From: Sepiola atlantica
Taxonomy: Eukaryota; Mollusca; Cephalopoda; Sepiida; Sepiolidae
Direction of reading: 5' to 3'
Assembly: GCA_963556195.1 (NCBI GenBank)
Contig: OY744528.1
Location: 55,534,066-55,598,065 of the forward strand
Length of the DNA stretch: 64,000 bases
Both the position numbers and the translations under genes were made by a program. This document shows positions 10,570 through 24,697 of the stretch, piece after piece. Positions within the stretch are counted from its first letter, which is position 1, and each line of letters opens with the position of its first letter. The notes below the pieces were generated by a model. That model saw only the letters and a program-made list of their open reading frames with translations. It was not told where the DNA came from and ran no database searches.

Positions 10570-10949
10570 GATACTTAACAATAGTAATCTACACCCTCAA
10601 ACCTCATAATTCCATGTTGAAAAGGTAAAACATCACGAAATCAAGTGAAAATGGACGCGCACTACGTGTCGTCATTGATACTTAACAAATGTCTACTTCT
10701 AAACTCATAATTCCACATCATTATGGTTTACCTTTACGTTTTCCATTATGTGGAATTATGAGATTAGAAGTAGACATTTGTTAAGTATCAATCGAGTTAA
10801 AATGGACGCGGACTACGTGTCGTCATTGATATTTAACAATTGTAATCTAAGCACGGAATTATGAAATTAGAAAATTTCATAATTCCGTGTTGAAAAGGTA
10901 AAAACTCACGAAATCGAGTGAAAATCGATGCCCACAACGTGTTGTCATT
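10570..10949 (+). repeat. F-G-H set
   Basis: F 10570-10676, G 10677-10827 (loop variant TTATGGTTTACC), H 10828-10949 (tail ATGCCCACAACG). Confidence 0.91.
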
Positions 10950-11677
10950 GGTATTTAACAATAGTAATCTAAGCCTTCTAATTTCATAATTCCATGTTGA
11001 AAAGGTAAATCATCATGAAATCGAGTGAAAATGGACGCGCACTAGGTGTCGTCATTGATATTAAACAATTATAATCTAAGCCTTCTAATTTCATAATTCC
11101 AGGTTGAAAAGGTGAAAACTCACGAAATCGAGTGATATCGGACGCGCACTACGTGTCGTCATTGATATTTTACAATAGTAATCTAAACCTTCTAATTTCA
11201 TAATTCCATGTTGAAAAGGTGAAAACTCACGAAATCGAGTGATATACGACGCGCACTACGTGTCGTCATTGATATTCAACAATAGTAATATAAACCTGAA
11301 AATAGACGCGCACTACGTGTCGTCATTGATACTTAACAATTGATATTTAACAATTGTAATCTAAGCACGGAATTATGAAATTAGAAAATTTCATAATTCC
11401 GTGTTGAAAAGGTGAAAACTCACGAAATCGAGTGAAAATCGATGCGCACAACGTGTTGTCATTGATATTTAACAATAGTAATCTAAGCCTTCTAATTTCA
11501 TAATTCCATGTTGAAAAGGTAAATCATCATGAAATCGAGTGAAAATGGACGCGCACTACGTGTCGTCATTGATATTAAACAATTGTAATCTAAGCCTTCT
11601 AATTTCATAATTCCAGGTTGAAAAGGTGAAAACTCACGAAATCGAGTGATATCAGACGCGCACTACGTGTCGTCATT

Positions 11678-11824
11678 GATACTTAACAAATGTCTACTTC
11701 TAAACTCATAATTCCACATCAGTTTTACCTTTACGTTTTCCATTATGTGGAATTATGAGATTAGAAGTAGACATTTGTTAAGTATCAATCGAGTGAAAAT
11801 GGACGCGGACTACGTGTCGTCATT
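11678..11824 (+). repeat. Short-loop G unit (147 bp)
   Basis: Same form as 3867, followed by an H with AATTGTACGG. Confidence 0.9.
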
Positions 11825-12067
11825 GATATTTAACAATTGTACGGAATTATGAAATTAGAAAATTTCATAATTCCGTGTTGAAAAGGTGAAAACTCACGAA
11901 ATCGAGTGAAAATCGATGCGCACAACGTGTTGTCATTGATATTTAACAATTGTAATCTAAGCCTTCTAATTTCATAATTCCATGTTGAAAAAGTTGAAAA
12001 CTCACGAAATCGAGTGAAAATCGATGCGCACAACGTGTCGTCATTGATATTAAACAATTGTTATCTA

Positions 12068-13568
12068 AGCCTTCTAATTTCATAATTCCAGGTTGAAAAG
12101 GTGAAAACTCACGAAATCGAGTGATATCGGACGCGCACTACGTGTCGTCATTGATATTTTACAATAGTAATCCAAACCTTCTAATTTCATAATTCCATGT
12201 TGAAAAGGTGAAAACTCACGAAATCGAGTGATATCGGACGCGCACTACGTGTCGTCATTGATATTTTACAATAGTAATCCAAACCTTCTAATTTCATAAT
12301 TCCATGTTGAAAAGGTGAAAACTCACGAAATCGAGTGATATTTAACAACTGTAATCTAAGCACGGAATTATGAAATTAGAAAATTTCATAATTCCGTGTT
12401 GAAAAGGTCAAAACTCACGAAATCGAGTGAAAATCGATGCGCACAACGTGTTGTCATTGATATTTAACAATAGTAATCTAAGCCTTCTAATTTCATAATT
12501 CCATGTTGAAAAGGTAAATCATCATGAAATCGAGTGAAAATGGACGCGCACTACGTGTCGTCATTGATATTTAACAATAGTAATCTAAGCCTTCTAATTT
12601 CATAATTCCGTGTTGAAAAGGTGAAAACTCACGAAATCGAGTGAAAATCGATGCGCACAACGTGTTGTCATTGATATTTAACAATAGTAATCTAAGCCTT
12701 TCCATGTTGAAAAGGTGAAAACTCACGAAATCGAGTGATATCGGACGCGCACTACGTGTCGTCATTGATATTTTACAATAGTAATCCAAACCTTCTAATT
12801 TCATAATTCCATGTTGAAAAGGTGAAAACTCACGAAATCGAGTGATAACAATTGTGTCGTCATTGATATTTAACAATTGTAATCTAAGCACGGAATTATG
12901 AAATTAGAAAATTTCATAATTCCGTGTTGAAAAGGTGAAAACTCACGAAATCAAGTGAAAATCGATGCGCACAACGTGTTGTCATTGGTATTTAACAATA
13001 GTAATCTAAGCCTTCTAATTTCATAATTCCATGTTGACTTTTCAACAAATCATCATGAAATCGAGTGAAAATGGACGCGCACTACGTGTCGTCATTGATA
13101 TTTTACAATAGTAATCTAAGCCTTCTAATTTCATAATTCCAGGTTGAAAAGGTGAAAACTCACGAAATCGAGTGATATCGGACGCGCACTACGTGTCGTC
13201 ATTGATATTCAACAATAAACCTGAAAATAGACGCGCACTACGTGTCGTCATTGATACTTAACAATTGATACTTAACAAGCGATATTTAACAATTGTAATT
13301 ATGAATTATGAAATTAGAAAATTTCATAATTCCGTGTTGAAAAGGTGAAAACTCACGAAATCGAGTGAAAATCGATGCGCACAACGTGTTGTCATTGATA
13401 TTTAACAATAGTAATCTAAGCCTTCTAATTTCATAATTCCATGTTGAAAAGGTAAATCATCATGAAATCGAGTGAAAATGGACGCGCACTACGTGTCGTC
13501 ATTGATATTCAACAATAGTAATCTAAACCTTCTAATTTCATAATTCCATGTTGAAAAGGTAAAACATC
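12068..13568 (+). repeat. Copy of 1,330-2,830 (offset 10,738)
   Basis: Shared rare marks are the inverted octamer region at 2,300 and 13,038, and the irregular join GTGATAACAATTGTGTCG near 2,104 and 12,842. Few substitutions separate the copies (for example near 1,885, 2,386 and 2,533). Just after it an extra 107-bp C-like monomer raises the offset to 10,845. The remainder to ~14,770 holds a complete D-to-H cassette and A/B/H units. Confidence 0.86.
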
Positions 13569-13717
13569 ACAAAATCAAGTTAAAATCGCTGCGCACTACG
13601 TGTCGTCATTGATATTCAACAATAGTAATCTAAACCTTCTAATTTCATAATTCCATGTTGAAAAGGTAAAACATCACAAAATCAAGTTAAAATCGCTGCG
13701 CATAACGTGGTTTCATT

Positions 13718-14235
13718 GATATCTAAAAGTTCTAACCTCATAATTCAAGGTAAAACATGATTTCGAGTGAAAATCGACGCGCACAACGTGTCGTCATTGA
13801 TATTCAACAATAGTAATATAAACCTGAAAATGGACGCGCACTACGTGTCGTCATTGATACTTAACAATAGTAATCTACACCCTCAAACCTCATAATTCCA
13901 TGTTGAAAAGGTAAAACATCACGAAATCAAGTGAAAATGGACGCGCACTACGTGTCGTCATTGATACTTAACAAATGTCTACTTCTAAACTCATAATTCC
14001 ACATCATTATGTTTTACCTTTACGTTTTCCATTATGTGGAATTATGAGATTAGAAGTAGACATTTGTTAAGTATCAATCGAGTGAAAATGGACGCGGACT
14101 ACGTGTCGTCATTGATATTTAACAATTGTAATTAAAGCACGGAATTATGAAATTAGAAAATTTCATAATTCCGTGTTGAAAAGGTGAAAACTCACGAAAT
14201 CGAGTGAAAATCGATGCGCACAACGTGTCGTCATT
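13718..14235 (+). repeat. D-E-F-G-H cassette
   Basis: D 13718, E 13799, F 13856, G 13963-14113, H 14114-14235 (GTAATTAAAGC variant). Confidence 0.92.
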
Positions 14236-14849
14236 GATATTTTACAATAGTAATCTAAACCTTCTAATTTCATAATTCCATGTTGAAAAGGTAAATCATC
14301 ATGAAATCGAGTGAAAATGGACGCGCACTACGTGTCGTCATTGATATTAAACAATTGTAATCTAAGCCTTCTAATTTCATAATTCCAGGTTGAAAAGGTG
14401 AAAACTCACGAAATCGAGTGATATCGGACGTGTCGTCATTGATATTTTACAATAGTAATCCAAACCTTCTAATTTCATAATTCCATGTTGAAAAGGTGAA
14501 AACTCACGAAATCGAGTGATAACAATTGTAATCTAAGCACGGAATTATGAAATTAGAAAATTTCATAATTCCGTGTTGAAAAGGTGAAAACTCACGCAAT
14601 CGAGTGAAAATCGATGCGCACAACGTGTTGTCATTGATATTTAACAATAGTAATCTAAGCCTTCTAATTTCATAATTCCATGTTGAAACGGTAAATCATC
14701 ATGAAATCGAGTGAAAATGGACGCGCACTACGTGTCGTCATTGATATTAAACAATTGTAATCCAAACCTTCTAATTTCATAATTCCATGTTGAAAAGGTG
14801 AAAACTCACGAAATCGAGTGATATCGGACGCGCACTACGTGTCGTCATT

Positions 14850-15214
14850 GATACTTAACAATAGTAATCTACACCCTCAAACCTCATAATGCCATGTTGA
14901 AAAGGTAAAACATCACGAAATCAAGTGAAAATGGACGCGCACTACGTGTCGTCATTGATACTTAACAAATGTCTACTTCTAAACTCATAATTCTACATCA
15001 TTATGTTTTACCTTTACGTTTTCCATTATGTGGAATTATGAGATTAGAAGTATCAATCGAGTGAAAATGGACGCGGACTACGTGTCGTCATTGATATTTA
15101 ACAATTGTAATCTAAGCACGGAATTATGAAATTAGAAAATTTCATAATTCCGTGTTGAAAAGGTGAAAACTCACGAAATCGAGTGATATCGGACGCGCAC
15201 TACGTGTCGTCATT
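14850..15214 (+). repeat. F-G-H set; G with shortened right arm
   Basis: Copy of 102-466 at +14,748, including ATGCCATG and the 15-bp arm deletion. Confidence 0.91.
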
Positions 15215-16682
15215 GATATTTTACAATAGTAATCCAAACCTTCTAATTTCATAATTCCATGTTGAAAAGGTGAAAACTCACGAAATCGAGTGAAAATCGA
15301 TGCGCACAACGTGTTGTCATTGATATTTAACAATAGTAATCTAAGCCTTCTAATTTAATAATTCCATGTTGAAAAGGTAAATCATCATGAAATCGAGTGA
15401 AAATGGACGCGCACTACGTGTCGTCATTGATATTTAACAATAGTAATCTAACCCTTCTAATTTCATAATTCCAGGTTGAAAAGGTGAAAACTCACGAAAT
15501 CGAGTGATATCGGACGCGCACTACGTGTCGTCATTGATATTTTACAATAGTAATCTAAGCCTTCTAATTTCATAATTCCAGGTTGAAAAGGTGAAAACTC
15601 ACGAAATCGAGTCATATCGGACGCGCACTACGTGTCGTCATTGATATTTTACAATAGTAATCTAAACCTTCTAATTTCATAATTCCAGTTGAAAAGGTGA
15701 AAACTCACGAAATCGAGTGATATCGATGCGCACAACGTGTTGTCATTGATATTTAACAATAGTAATCTAAACCTTCTAATTTCATAATTCCATGTTGAAA
15801 AGGTGAAAACTCACGAAATCGAGTGATATCGGACGCGCACTACGTGTCGTAATTGATATTCAACAATAGTAATATAAACCTGAAAATAGACGCGCACTAC
15901 GTGTCGTCATTGATACTTAACAATTGATACTTAACAATTCATATTTAACAATTGTAATTATGAATTATGAAATTAGAAAATTTCATAATTCCGTGTTGAA
16001 AAGGTGAAAACTCACGAAATCGAGTGAAAATCGATGCGCACAACGTGTTGTCATTGATATTTAACAATAGTAATCTAAGCCTTCTAATTTCATAATTCCA
16101 TGTTGAAAAGGTGAAAACTCACGAAATCGAGTGATATCGGACGCGCACTACGTGTCGTCATTGATATTTTACAATAGTAATCCAAACCTTCTAATTTCAT
16201 AATTCCATGTTGAAAAGGTGAAAACTCACGAAATCGAGTGATATCGGACGCGCACTACGTGTCGTCATTGATATTTTACAATAGTAATCCAAACCTTCTA
16301 ATTTCATAATTCCATGTTGAAAAGGTGAAAACTCACGAAATCGAGTGATATTTAACAATTGTAATCTAAGCACGGAATTATGAAATTAGAAAATTTCATA
16401 ATTCCGTGTTGAAAAGGTGAAAACTCACGAAATCGAGTGAAAATCGATGCGCACAACGTGTTGTCATTGATATTTAACAATAGTAATCTAAGCCTTCTAA
16501 TTTCATAATTCCATGTTGAAAAGGTAAATCATCATGAAATCGAGTGAAAATGGACGCGCACTACGTGTCGTCATTGATATTAAACAATTGTTATCTAAGC
16601 CTTCTAATTTCATAATTCCAGGTTGAAAAGGTGAAAACTCACGAAATCGAGTGATATCAGACGCGAACTACGTGTCGTCATT

Positions 16683-16829
16683 GATACTTAACAAATGTCT
16701 ACTTCTAAACTCATAATTCCACATCAGTTTTACCTTTACGTTTTCCATTATGTGGAATTATGAGATTAGAAGTAGACATTTGTTAAGTATCAATCGAGTG
16801 AAAATGGACGCGGACTACGTGTCGTCATT
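16683..16829 (+). repeat. Short-loop G unit (147 bp)
   Basis: Copy of 3867 at +12,816; the preceding tail reads ACGCGAACTACG, a private change. Confidence 0.9.
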
Positions 16830-17556
16830 GATATTTAACAATTGTACGGAATTATGAAATTAGAAAATTTCATAATTCCGTGTTGAAAAGGTGAAAACTC
16901 ACGAAATCGAGTGAAAATCGATGCGCACAACGTGTTGTCATTGATATTTAACAATTGTAATCTAAGCCTTCTAATTTCATAATTCCATGTTGAAAAAGTT
17001 GAAAACTCACGAAATCGAGTGAAAATCGATGCGCACAACGTGTCGTCATTGATATTAAACAATTGTTATCTAAGCCTTCTAATTTCATAATTCCAGGTTG
17101 AAAAGGTGAAAACTCACGAAATCGAGTGATATCGGACGCGCACTACGTGTCGTCATTAATATTTTACAATAGTAATCTAAACCTTCTAATTTCATAATTC
17201 CATGTTTAAAAGGTGAAAACTCACGAAATCAATTTAACAATTGTTATCTAAGCACGGAATTATGAAATTAGAAAATTTCATAATTCCGTGTTGAAAAGGT
17301 GAAAACTCACGAAATCGAGTGAAAATCGATGCGCACAACGTGTTGTCATTACAATAGTAATCTAAGCCTTCTAATTTCATAATTCCATGTTGAAAAAGTT
17401 AAAAACTCACGAAATCGAGTGATATCGGACGCGCACTACGTGTCGTCATTGATATCAACAATAGTAATCTAAACCTTCTAATTTCATAATTCCATGTTGA
17501 AAAGGTAAAACATCACAAAATCAAGTTAAAATCGCTGCGCATAACGTGGTTTCATT

Positions 17557-18131
17557 GATATCTAAAAGTTCTAACCTCATAATTCAAGGTAAAACATGAT
17601 TTCGAGTGAAAATCGACGCGCACAACGTGTCGTCATTGATATTCAACAATAGTAATATAAACCTGAAAATGGACGCGCACTACGTGTCGTCATTGATATT
17701 CAACAATAGTAATATAAACCTGAAAATGGACGCGCACTACGTGTCGTCATTGATACTTAACAATAGTAATCTACACCCTCAAACCTCATAATTCCATGTT
17801 GAAAAGGTAAAACATCACGAAATCAAGTGAAAATGGACGCGCACTACGTGTCGTCATTGATACTTAACAAATGTCTACTTCTAAACTCATAATTCCACAT
17901 CATTATGTTTTACCTTTACGTTTTCCATTATGTGGAATTATGAGATTAGAAGTAGACATTTGTTAAGTATCAATCGAGTGAAAATGGACGCGGACTACGT
18001 GTCGTCATTGATATTTAACAATTGTAATTAAAGCACGGAATTATGAAATTAGAAAATTTCATAATTCCGTGTTGAAAAGGTGAAAACTCACGAAATCGAG
18101 TGAAAATCGATGCGCACAACGTGTCGTCATT
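17557..18131 (+). repeat. D-E-E-F-G-H cassette
   Basis: Copy of 4741-5315 at +12,816: G 17859-18009, H 18010-18131. Confidence 0.92.
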
Positions 18132-18757
18132 GATATTTTACAATAGTAATCTAAACCTTCTAATTTCATAATTCCATGTTGAAAAGGTAAATCATCATGA
18201 AATCGAGTGAAAATGGACGCGCACTACGTGTCGTCATTGATATTTTACAATAGTAATCTAAACCTTCTAATTTCATAATTCCATGTTGAAAAGGTGAAAA
18301 CTCACGAAATCGAGTGATATTTAACAATTGTAATCTAAGCACGGAATTATGAAATTAGAAAATTTAATAATTCCGTGTTGAAAAGGTGAAAACTCACGAA
18401 ATCGAGTGAAAATCGATGCGCACAACGTGTTGTCATTGATATTTAACAATAGTAATCTAAGCCTTCTAATTTCATAATTCCATGTTGAAAAGGTAAATCA
18501 TCATGAAATCGAGTGAAAATGGACGCGCACTACGTGTCATCATTGATATTAAACAATTGTAATTAAGCCTTCTAATTTCATAATTCACAGTTGAAAAGGT
18601 GAAAACTCACGAAATCGAGTGATATCGGACGCGCACTACGTGTCGTCATTGATATTCAACAATAGTAATCTAAACCTTCTAATTTCATAATTCCATGTTG
18701 AAAAGGTAAAACATCACAAAATCAAGTTAAAATCGCTGCGCATAACGTGGTTTCATT

Positions 18758-19168
18758 GATATCTAAAAGTTCTAACCTCATAATTCAAGGTAAAACATGA
18801 TTTCGAGTGAAAATCGACGCGCACAACGTGTCGTCATTGATATTCAACAATAGTAATATAAACCTGAAAATGGACGCGCACTACGTGTCGTCATTGATAC
18901 TTAACAAATGTCTACTTCTAAACTCATAATTCCACATCATTATGTTTTACCTTTACGTTTTCCATTATGTGGAATTATGAGATTAGAAGTAGACATTTGT
19001 TAAGTATCAATCGAGTGAAAATGGACGCGGACTACGTGTCGTCATTGATATTTAACAATTGTAATCTAAGCACGGACTTATGAAATTAGAAAATTTCATA
19101 ATTCCGTGTTGAAAAGGTGAAAACTCACGAAATCGAGTGAAAATCGATGCGCACAACGTGTTGTCATT
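18758..19168 (+). repeat. D-E-G-H cassette lacking F
   Basis: Copy of 5942-6352 at +12,816: G 18896-19046. Confidence 0.91.
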
Positions 19169-19382
19169 GATATTTAACAATAGTAATCTAAGCCTTCTAA
19201 TTTCATAATTCCATGTTGAAAAGGTAAATCATCATGAAATCGAGTGAAAATGGACGCGCACTACGTGTCGTCATTGATATTAAACAATTGTAATCTAAGC
19301 CTTCTAATTTCATAATTCCAGGTTGAAAAGGTGAAAACTCACGAAATCGAGTGATATCAGACGCGCACTACGTGTCGTCATT

Positions 19383-19529
19383 GATACTTAACAAATGTCT
19401 ACTTCTAAACTCATAATTCCACATCAGTTTTACCTTTACGTTTTCCATTATGTGGAATTATGAGATTAGAAGTAGACATTTGTTAAGTATCAATCGAGTG
19501 AAAATGGACGCGGACTACGTGTCGTCATT
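19383..19529 (+). repeat. Short-loop G unit (147 bp)
   Basis: Copy of 6567 at +12,816. Confidence 0.9.
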
Positions 19530-20256
19530 GATATTTAACAATTGTACGGAATTATGAAATTAGAAAATTTCATAATTCCGTGTTGAAAAGGTGAAAACTC
19601 ACGAAATCGAGTGAAAATCGATGCGCACAACGTGTTGTCATTGATATTTAACAATTGTAATCTAAGCCTTCTAATTTCATAATTCCATGTTGAAAAAGTT
19701 GAAAACTCACGAAATCGAGTGAAAATCGATGCGCACAACGTGTCGTCATTGATATTAAACAATTGTTATCTAAGCCTTCTAATTTCATAATTCCAGGTTG
19801 AAAAGGTGAAAACTCACGAAATCGAGTGATATCGGACGCGCACTACGTGTCGTCATTAATATTTTACAATAGTAATCTAAACCTTCTAATTTCATAATTC
19901 CATGTTTAAAAGGTGAAAACTCACGAAATCAATTTAACAATTGTTATCTAAGCACGGAATTATGAAATTAGAAAATTTCATAATTCCGTGTTGAAAAGGT
20001 GAAAACTCACGAAATCGAGTGAAAATCGATGCGCACAACGTGTTGTCATTACAATAGTAATCTAAGCCTTCTAATTTCATAATTCCATGTTGAAAAAGTT
20101 AAAAACTCACGAAATCGAGTGATATCGGACGCGCACTACGTGTCGTCATTGATATCAACAATAGTAATCTAAACCTTCTAATTTCATAATTCCATGTTGA
20201 AAAGGTAAAAAATCACAAAATCAAGTTAAACTCGCTGCGCATAACGTGGTTTCATT

Positions 20257-20831
20257 GATATCTAAAAGTTCTAACCTCATAATTCAAGGTAAAACATGAT
20301 TTCGAGTGAAAATCGACGCGCACAACGTGTCGTCATTGATATTCAACAATAGTAATATAAACCTGAAAATGGACGCGCACTACGTGTCGTCATTGATATT
20401 CAACAATAGTAATATAAACCTGAAAATGGACGCGCACTACGTGTCGTCATTGATACTTAACAATAGTAATCTACACCCTCAAACCTCATAATTCCATGTT
20501 GAAAAGGTAAAACATCACGAAATCAAGTGAAAATGGACGCGCACTACGTGTCGTCATTGATACTTAACAAATGTCTACTTCTAAACTCATAATTCCACAT
20601 CATTATGTTTTACCTTTACGTTTTCCATTATGTGGAATTATGAGATTAGAAGTAGACATTTGTTAAGTATCAATCGAGTGAAAATGGACGCGGACTACGT
20701 GTCGTCATTGATATTTAACAATTGTAATCTAAGCACGGAATTATGAAATTAGAAAATTTCATAATTCCGTGTTGAAAAGGTGAAAACTCACGAAATCGAG
20801 TGAAAATCGATGCGCACAACGTGTTGTCATT
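20257..20831 (+). repeat. D-E-E-F-G-H cassette
   Basis: Copy of 7441-7958 with E doubled (20338 and 20395); G 20559-20709, H 20710-20831. This is the 57-bp shift between super-repeat copies. Confidence 0.92.
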
Positions 20832-20924
20832 GATATTTAACAATAGTAATCTAAGCCTTCTAATTTCATAATTCCATGTTGAAAAGGTAAAACATCACGA
20901 AATCAAGTCAAAATGGACGTCATT

Positions 20925-21186
20925 GATACTTAACAAATGTCTACTTCTAATCTCATAATTCCACATCATTATGTTTTACCTTTACGTTTTCCATTATGTG
21001 GAATTATGAGATTAGAAGTAGACATTTTCAATCGAGTGAAAATGGACGCGGACTACGTGTCGTCATTGATATTGTAATTTAGATTAAGCACGGAATTATG
21101 AAATTAGAAAATTTCATAATTCCGTGTTGAAAAGGTAAAAACTCACGAAATCGAGTGAAAATCGATGCGCACAACGTGTTGTCATT
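20925..21186 (+). repeat. Truncated G plus altered H
   Basis: Copy of 8052-8313 at +12,873. Confidence 0.89.
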
Positions 21187-21507
21187 GATATTTAACAATA
21201 GTAATCTAAGCCTTCTAATTTCATAATTCCATGTTGAAAAGGTAAATCATCATGAAATCGAGTGAAAATGGACGCGCACTACGTGTCGTCATTGATATTC
21301 AACAATAGTAATCTAAACCTTCTAATTTCATAATTCCATGTTGAAAAGGTAAAACATCACAAAATCAAGTTAAAATCGCTGCGCACTACGTGTCGTCATT
21401 GATATTCAACAATAGTAATCTAAACCTTCTAATTTCATAATTCCATGTTGAAAAGGTAAAACATCACAAAATCAAGTTTAAATCGCTGCGCATAACGTGG
21501 TTTCATT

Positions 21508-22025
21508 GATATCTAAAAGTTCTAACCTCATAATTCAAGGTAAAACATGATTTCGAGTGAAAATCGACGCGCACAACGTGTCGTCATTGATATTCAACAA
21601 TAGTAATATAAACCTGAAAATGGACGCGCACTACGTGTCGTCATTGATACTTAACAATAGTAATCTACACCCTCAAACCTCATAATTCCATGTTGAAAAG
21701 GTAAAACATCACGAAATCAAGTGAAAATGGACGCGCACTACGTGTCGTCATTGATACTTAACAAATGTCTACTTCTAAACTCATAATTCCACATCATTAT
21801 GTTTTACCTTTACGTTTTCCATTATGTGGAATTATGAGATTAGAAGTAGACATTTGTTAAGTATCAATCGAGTGAAAATGGACGCGGACTACGTGTCGTC
21901 ATTGATATTTAACAATTGTAATCTAAGCACGGAATTATGAAATTAGAAAATTTCATAATTCCGTGTTGAAAAGGTGAAAACTCACGAAATCGAGTGAAAA
22001 TCGATGCGCACAACGTGTCGTCATT
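21508..22025 (+). repeat. D-E-F-G-H cassette
   Basis: Copy of 8635-9152 at +12,873; G 21753-21903. Confidence 0.92.
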
Positions 22026-22754
22026 GATATTTTACAACAGTAATCTAAACCTTCTAATTTCATAATTCCATGTTGAAAAGGTAAATCATCATGAAATCGA
22101 GTGAAAATGGACGCGCACTACGTGTCGTCATTGATATTAAACAATTGTAATCTAAGCCTTCTAATTTCATAATTCCAGGTTGAAAAGGTGAAAACTCACG
22201 AAATCGAGTGATATCGGACGCGCACTACGTGTCGTCATTGATATTTTACAATAGGAATCTAAACCTTCTAATTTCATAATTCCATGTTGAAAAGGTAAAA
22301 ACTCACGAAATCGAGTGATATCGGACGCGCACTACGTGTCGTCATTGATATTCAACAATAGTAATATAAACCTGAAAATAGACGCGCACTACGTGTCGTC
22401 ATTGATACTTAACAATTGATACTTAACAATTGATATTTAACAATTGTAATTATGAATTATGAAATTAGAAAATTTCATAATTCCGTGTTGAAAAGGTGAA
22501 AACTCACGAAATCGAGTGAAAATCGATGCGCACAACGTGTTGTCATTGATATTTAACAATAGTAATCTAAGCCTTTCCATGTTGAAAAGGTGAAAACTCA
22601 CGAAATCGAGTGATATCGGACGCGCACTACGTGTCGTCATTGATATTCAACAATAGTAATCTAAACCTTCTAATTTATGAAATGTCGTCATTGATACTTA
22701 ACAATGTTGAAAAGAAAATCAAGTTAAAATCGCTGCGCATAACGTGGTTTCATT

Positions 22755-23121
22755 GATATCTAAAAGTTCTAACCTTATAATTCAAGGTAAAACATGATTT
22801 CGAGTGAAAATCGACGCGCACAACGTGTCGTCATTGATATTCAACAATAGTAATATAAACCTGAAAATGGACGCGCACTACGTGTCGTCATTGATACTTA
22901 ACAATAGTAATCTACACCCTCAAACCTCATAATTCCATGTTGAAAAGGTAAAACATCACGAAATCAAGTGAAAATGGACGCGCACTACGTGTCGTCATTG
23001 ATATTTAACAATTGTAATCTAAGCACGGAATTATGAAATTAGAAAATTTCATAATTCCGTGTTGAAAAGGTGAAAACTCACGCAATCGAGTGAAAATCGA
23101 TGCGCACAACGTGTTGTCATT
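22755..23121 (+). repeat. D-E-F-H cassette lacking G
   Basis: Copy of 9882-10248 at +12,873; H carries CACGCAATC at 23,083, shared with the copy at 27265. Confidence 0.91.
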
Positions 23122-23442
23122 GATATTTAACAATAGTAATCTAAGCCTTCTAATTTCATAATTCCATGTTGAAAAGGTAAATCATCATGAAATCGAGTGA
23201 AAATGGACGCGCACTACGTGTCGTCATTGATATTAAACAATAGTAATCTAAGCCTTCTAATTTCATAATTCCAGGTTGAAAAGGTGAAAACTCACGAAAT
23301 CGAGTGATATCGGACGCGCACTACGTGTCGTCATTGATATTCGACAATAGTAATTTAAACCTTCTAATTTCATAATTCCATGTTGAAAAGGTGAAAACTC
23401 ACGAAATCGAGTGAAAATCGATGCGCACAACGTGTCGTCATT

Positions 23443-23822
23443 GATACTTAACAATAGTAATCTACACCCTCAAACCTCATAATTCCATGTTGAAAAGGTA
23501 AAACATCACGAAATCAAGTGAAAATGGACGCGCACTACGTGTCGTCATTGATACTTAACATATGTCTACTTCTAAACTCATAATTCCACATCATTATGGT
23601 TTACCTTTACGTTTTCCATTATGTGGAATTATGAGATTAGAAGTAGACATTTGTTAAGTATCAATCGAGTTAAAATGGACGCGGACTACGTGTCGTCATT
23701 GATATTTAACAATTGTAATCTAAGCACGGAATTATGAAATTAGAAAATTTCATAATTCCGTGTTGAAAAGGTAAAAACTCACGAAATCGAGTGAAAATCG
23801 ATGCCCACAACGTGTTGTCATT
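23443..23822 (+). repeat. F-G-H set
   Basis: Copy of 10570-10949; G 23550-23700 has a private ACATATGTC change in the left arm, adding a mismatch to the stem. Confidence 0.91.
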
Positions 23823-24550
23823 GGTATTTAACAATAGTAATCTAAGCCTTCTAATTTCATAATTCCATGTTGAAAAGGTAAATCATCATGAAATCGAGTG
23901 AAAATGGACGCGCACTAGGTGTCGTCATTGATATTAAACAATTATAATCTAAGCCTTCTAATTTCATAATTCCAGGTTGAAAAGGTGAAAACTCACGAAA
24001 TCGAGTGATATCGGACGCGCACTACGTGTCGTCATTGATATTTTACAATAGTAATCTAAACCTTCTAATTTCATAATTCCATGTTGAAAAGGTGAAAACT
24101 CACGAAATCGAGTGATATACGACGCGCACTACGTGTCGTCATTGATATTCAACAATAGTAATATAAACCTGAAAATAGACGCGCACTACGTGTCGTCATT
24201 GATACTTAACAATTGATATTTAACAATTGTAATCTAAGCACGGAATTATGAAATTAGAAAATTTCATAATTCCGTGTTGAAAAGGTGAAAACTCACGAAA
24301 TCGAGTGAAAATCGATGCGCACAACGTGTTGTCATTGATATTTAACAATAGTAATCTAAGCCTTCTAATTTCATAATTCCATGTTGAAAAGGTAAATCAT
24401 CATGAAATCGAGTGAAAATGGACGCGCACTACGTGTCGTCATTGATATTAAACAATTGTAATCTAAGCCTTCTAATTTCATAATTCCAGGTTGAAAAGGT
24501 GAAAACTCACGAAATCGAGTGATATCAGACGCGCACTACGTGTCGTCATT

Positions 24551-24697
24551 GATACTTAACAAATGTCTACTTCTAAACTCATAATTCCACATCAGTTTTA
24601 CCTTTACGTTTTCCATTATGTGGAATTATGAGATTAGAAGTAGACATTTGTTAAGTATCAATCGAGTGAAAATGGACGCGGACTACGTGTCGTCATT
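24551..24697 (+). repeat. Short-loop G unit (147 bp)
   Basis: Copy of 11678 at +12,873. Confidence 0.9.

Larger units (their letters stand above)
1..12157 (+). repeat. Super-repeat, copy 1
   Basis: From about position 22 the sequence recurs at +14,748 up to ~1,610, then at +12,816 from ~3,475 to ~7,560, and at +12,873 on to ~12,157. Rare shared variants prove the pairing: ATGCCATG at 140 and 14,888; a G unit with 15 bp missing from its right arm at 209 and 14,957; ATCAGACGCG before the short G at 3,867 and 16,683. Within it, ~3,535-5,208 recurs at +2,700 (~6,235-7,851), interrupted by a one-copy change in the E unit. Confidence 0.88.
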
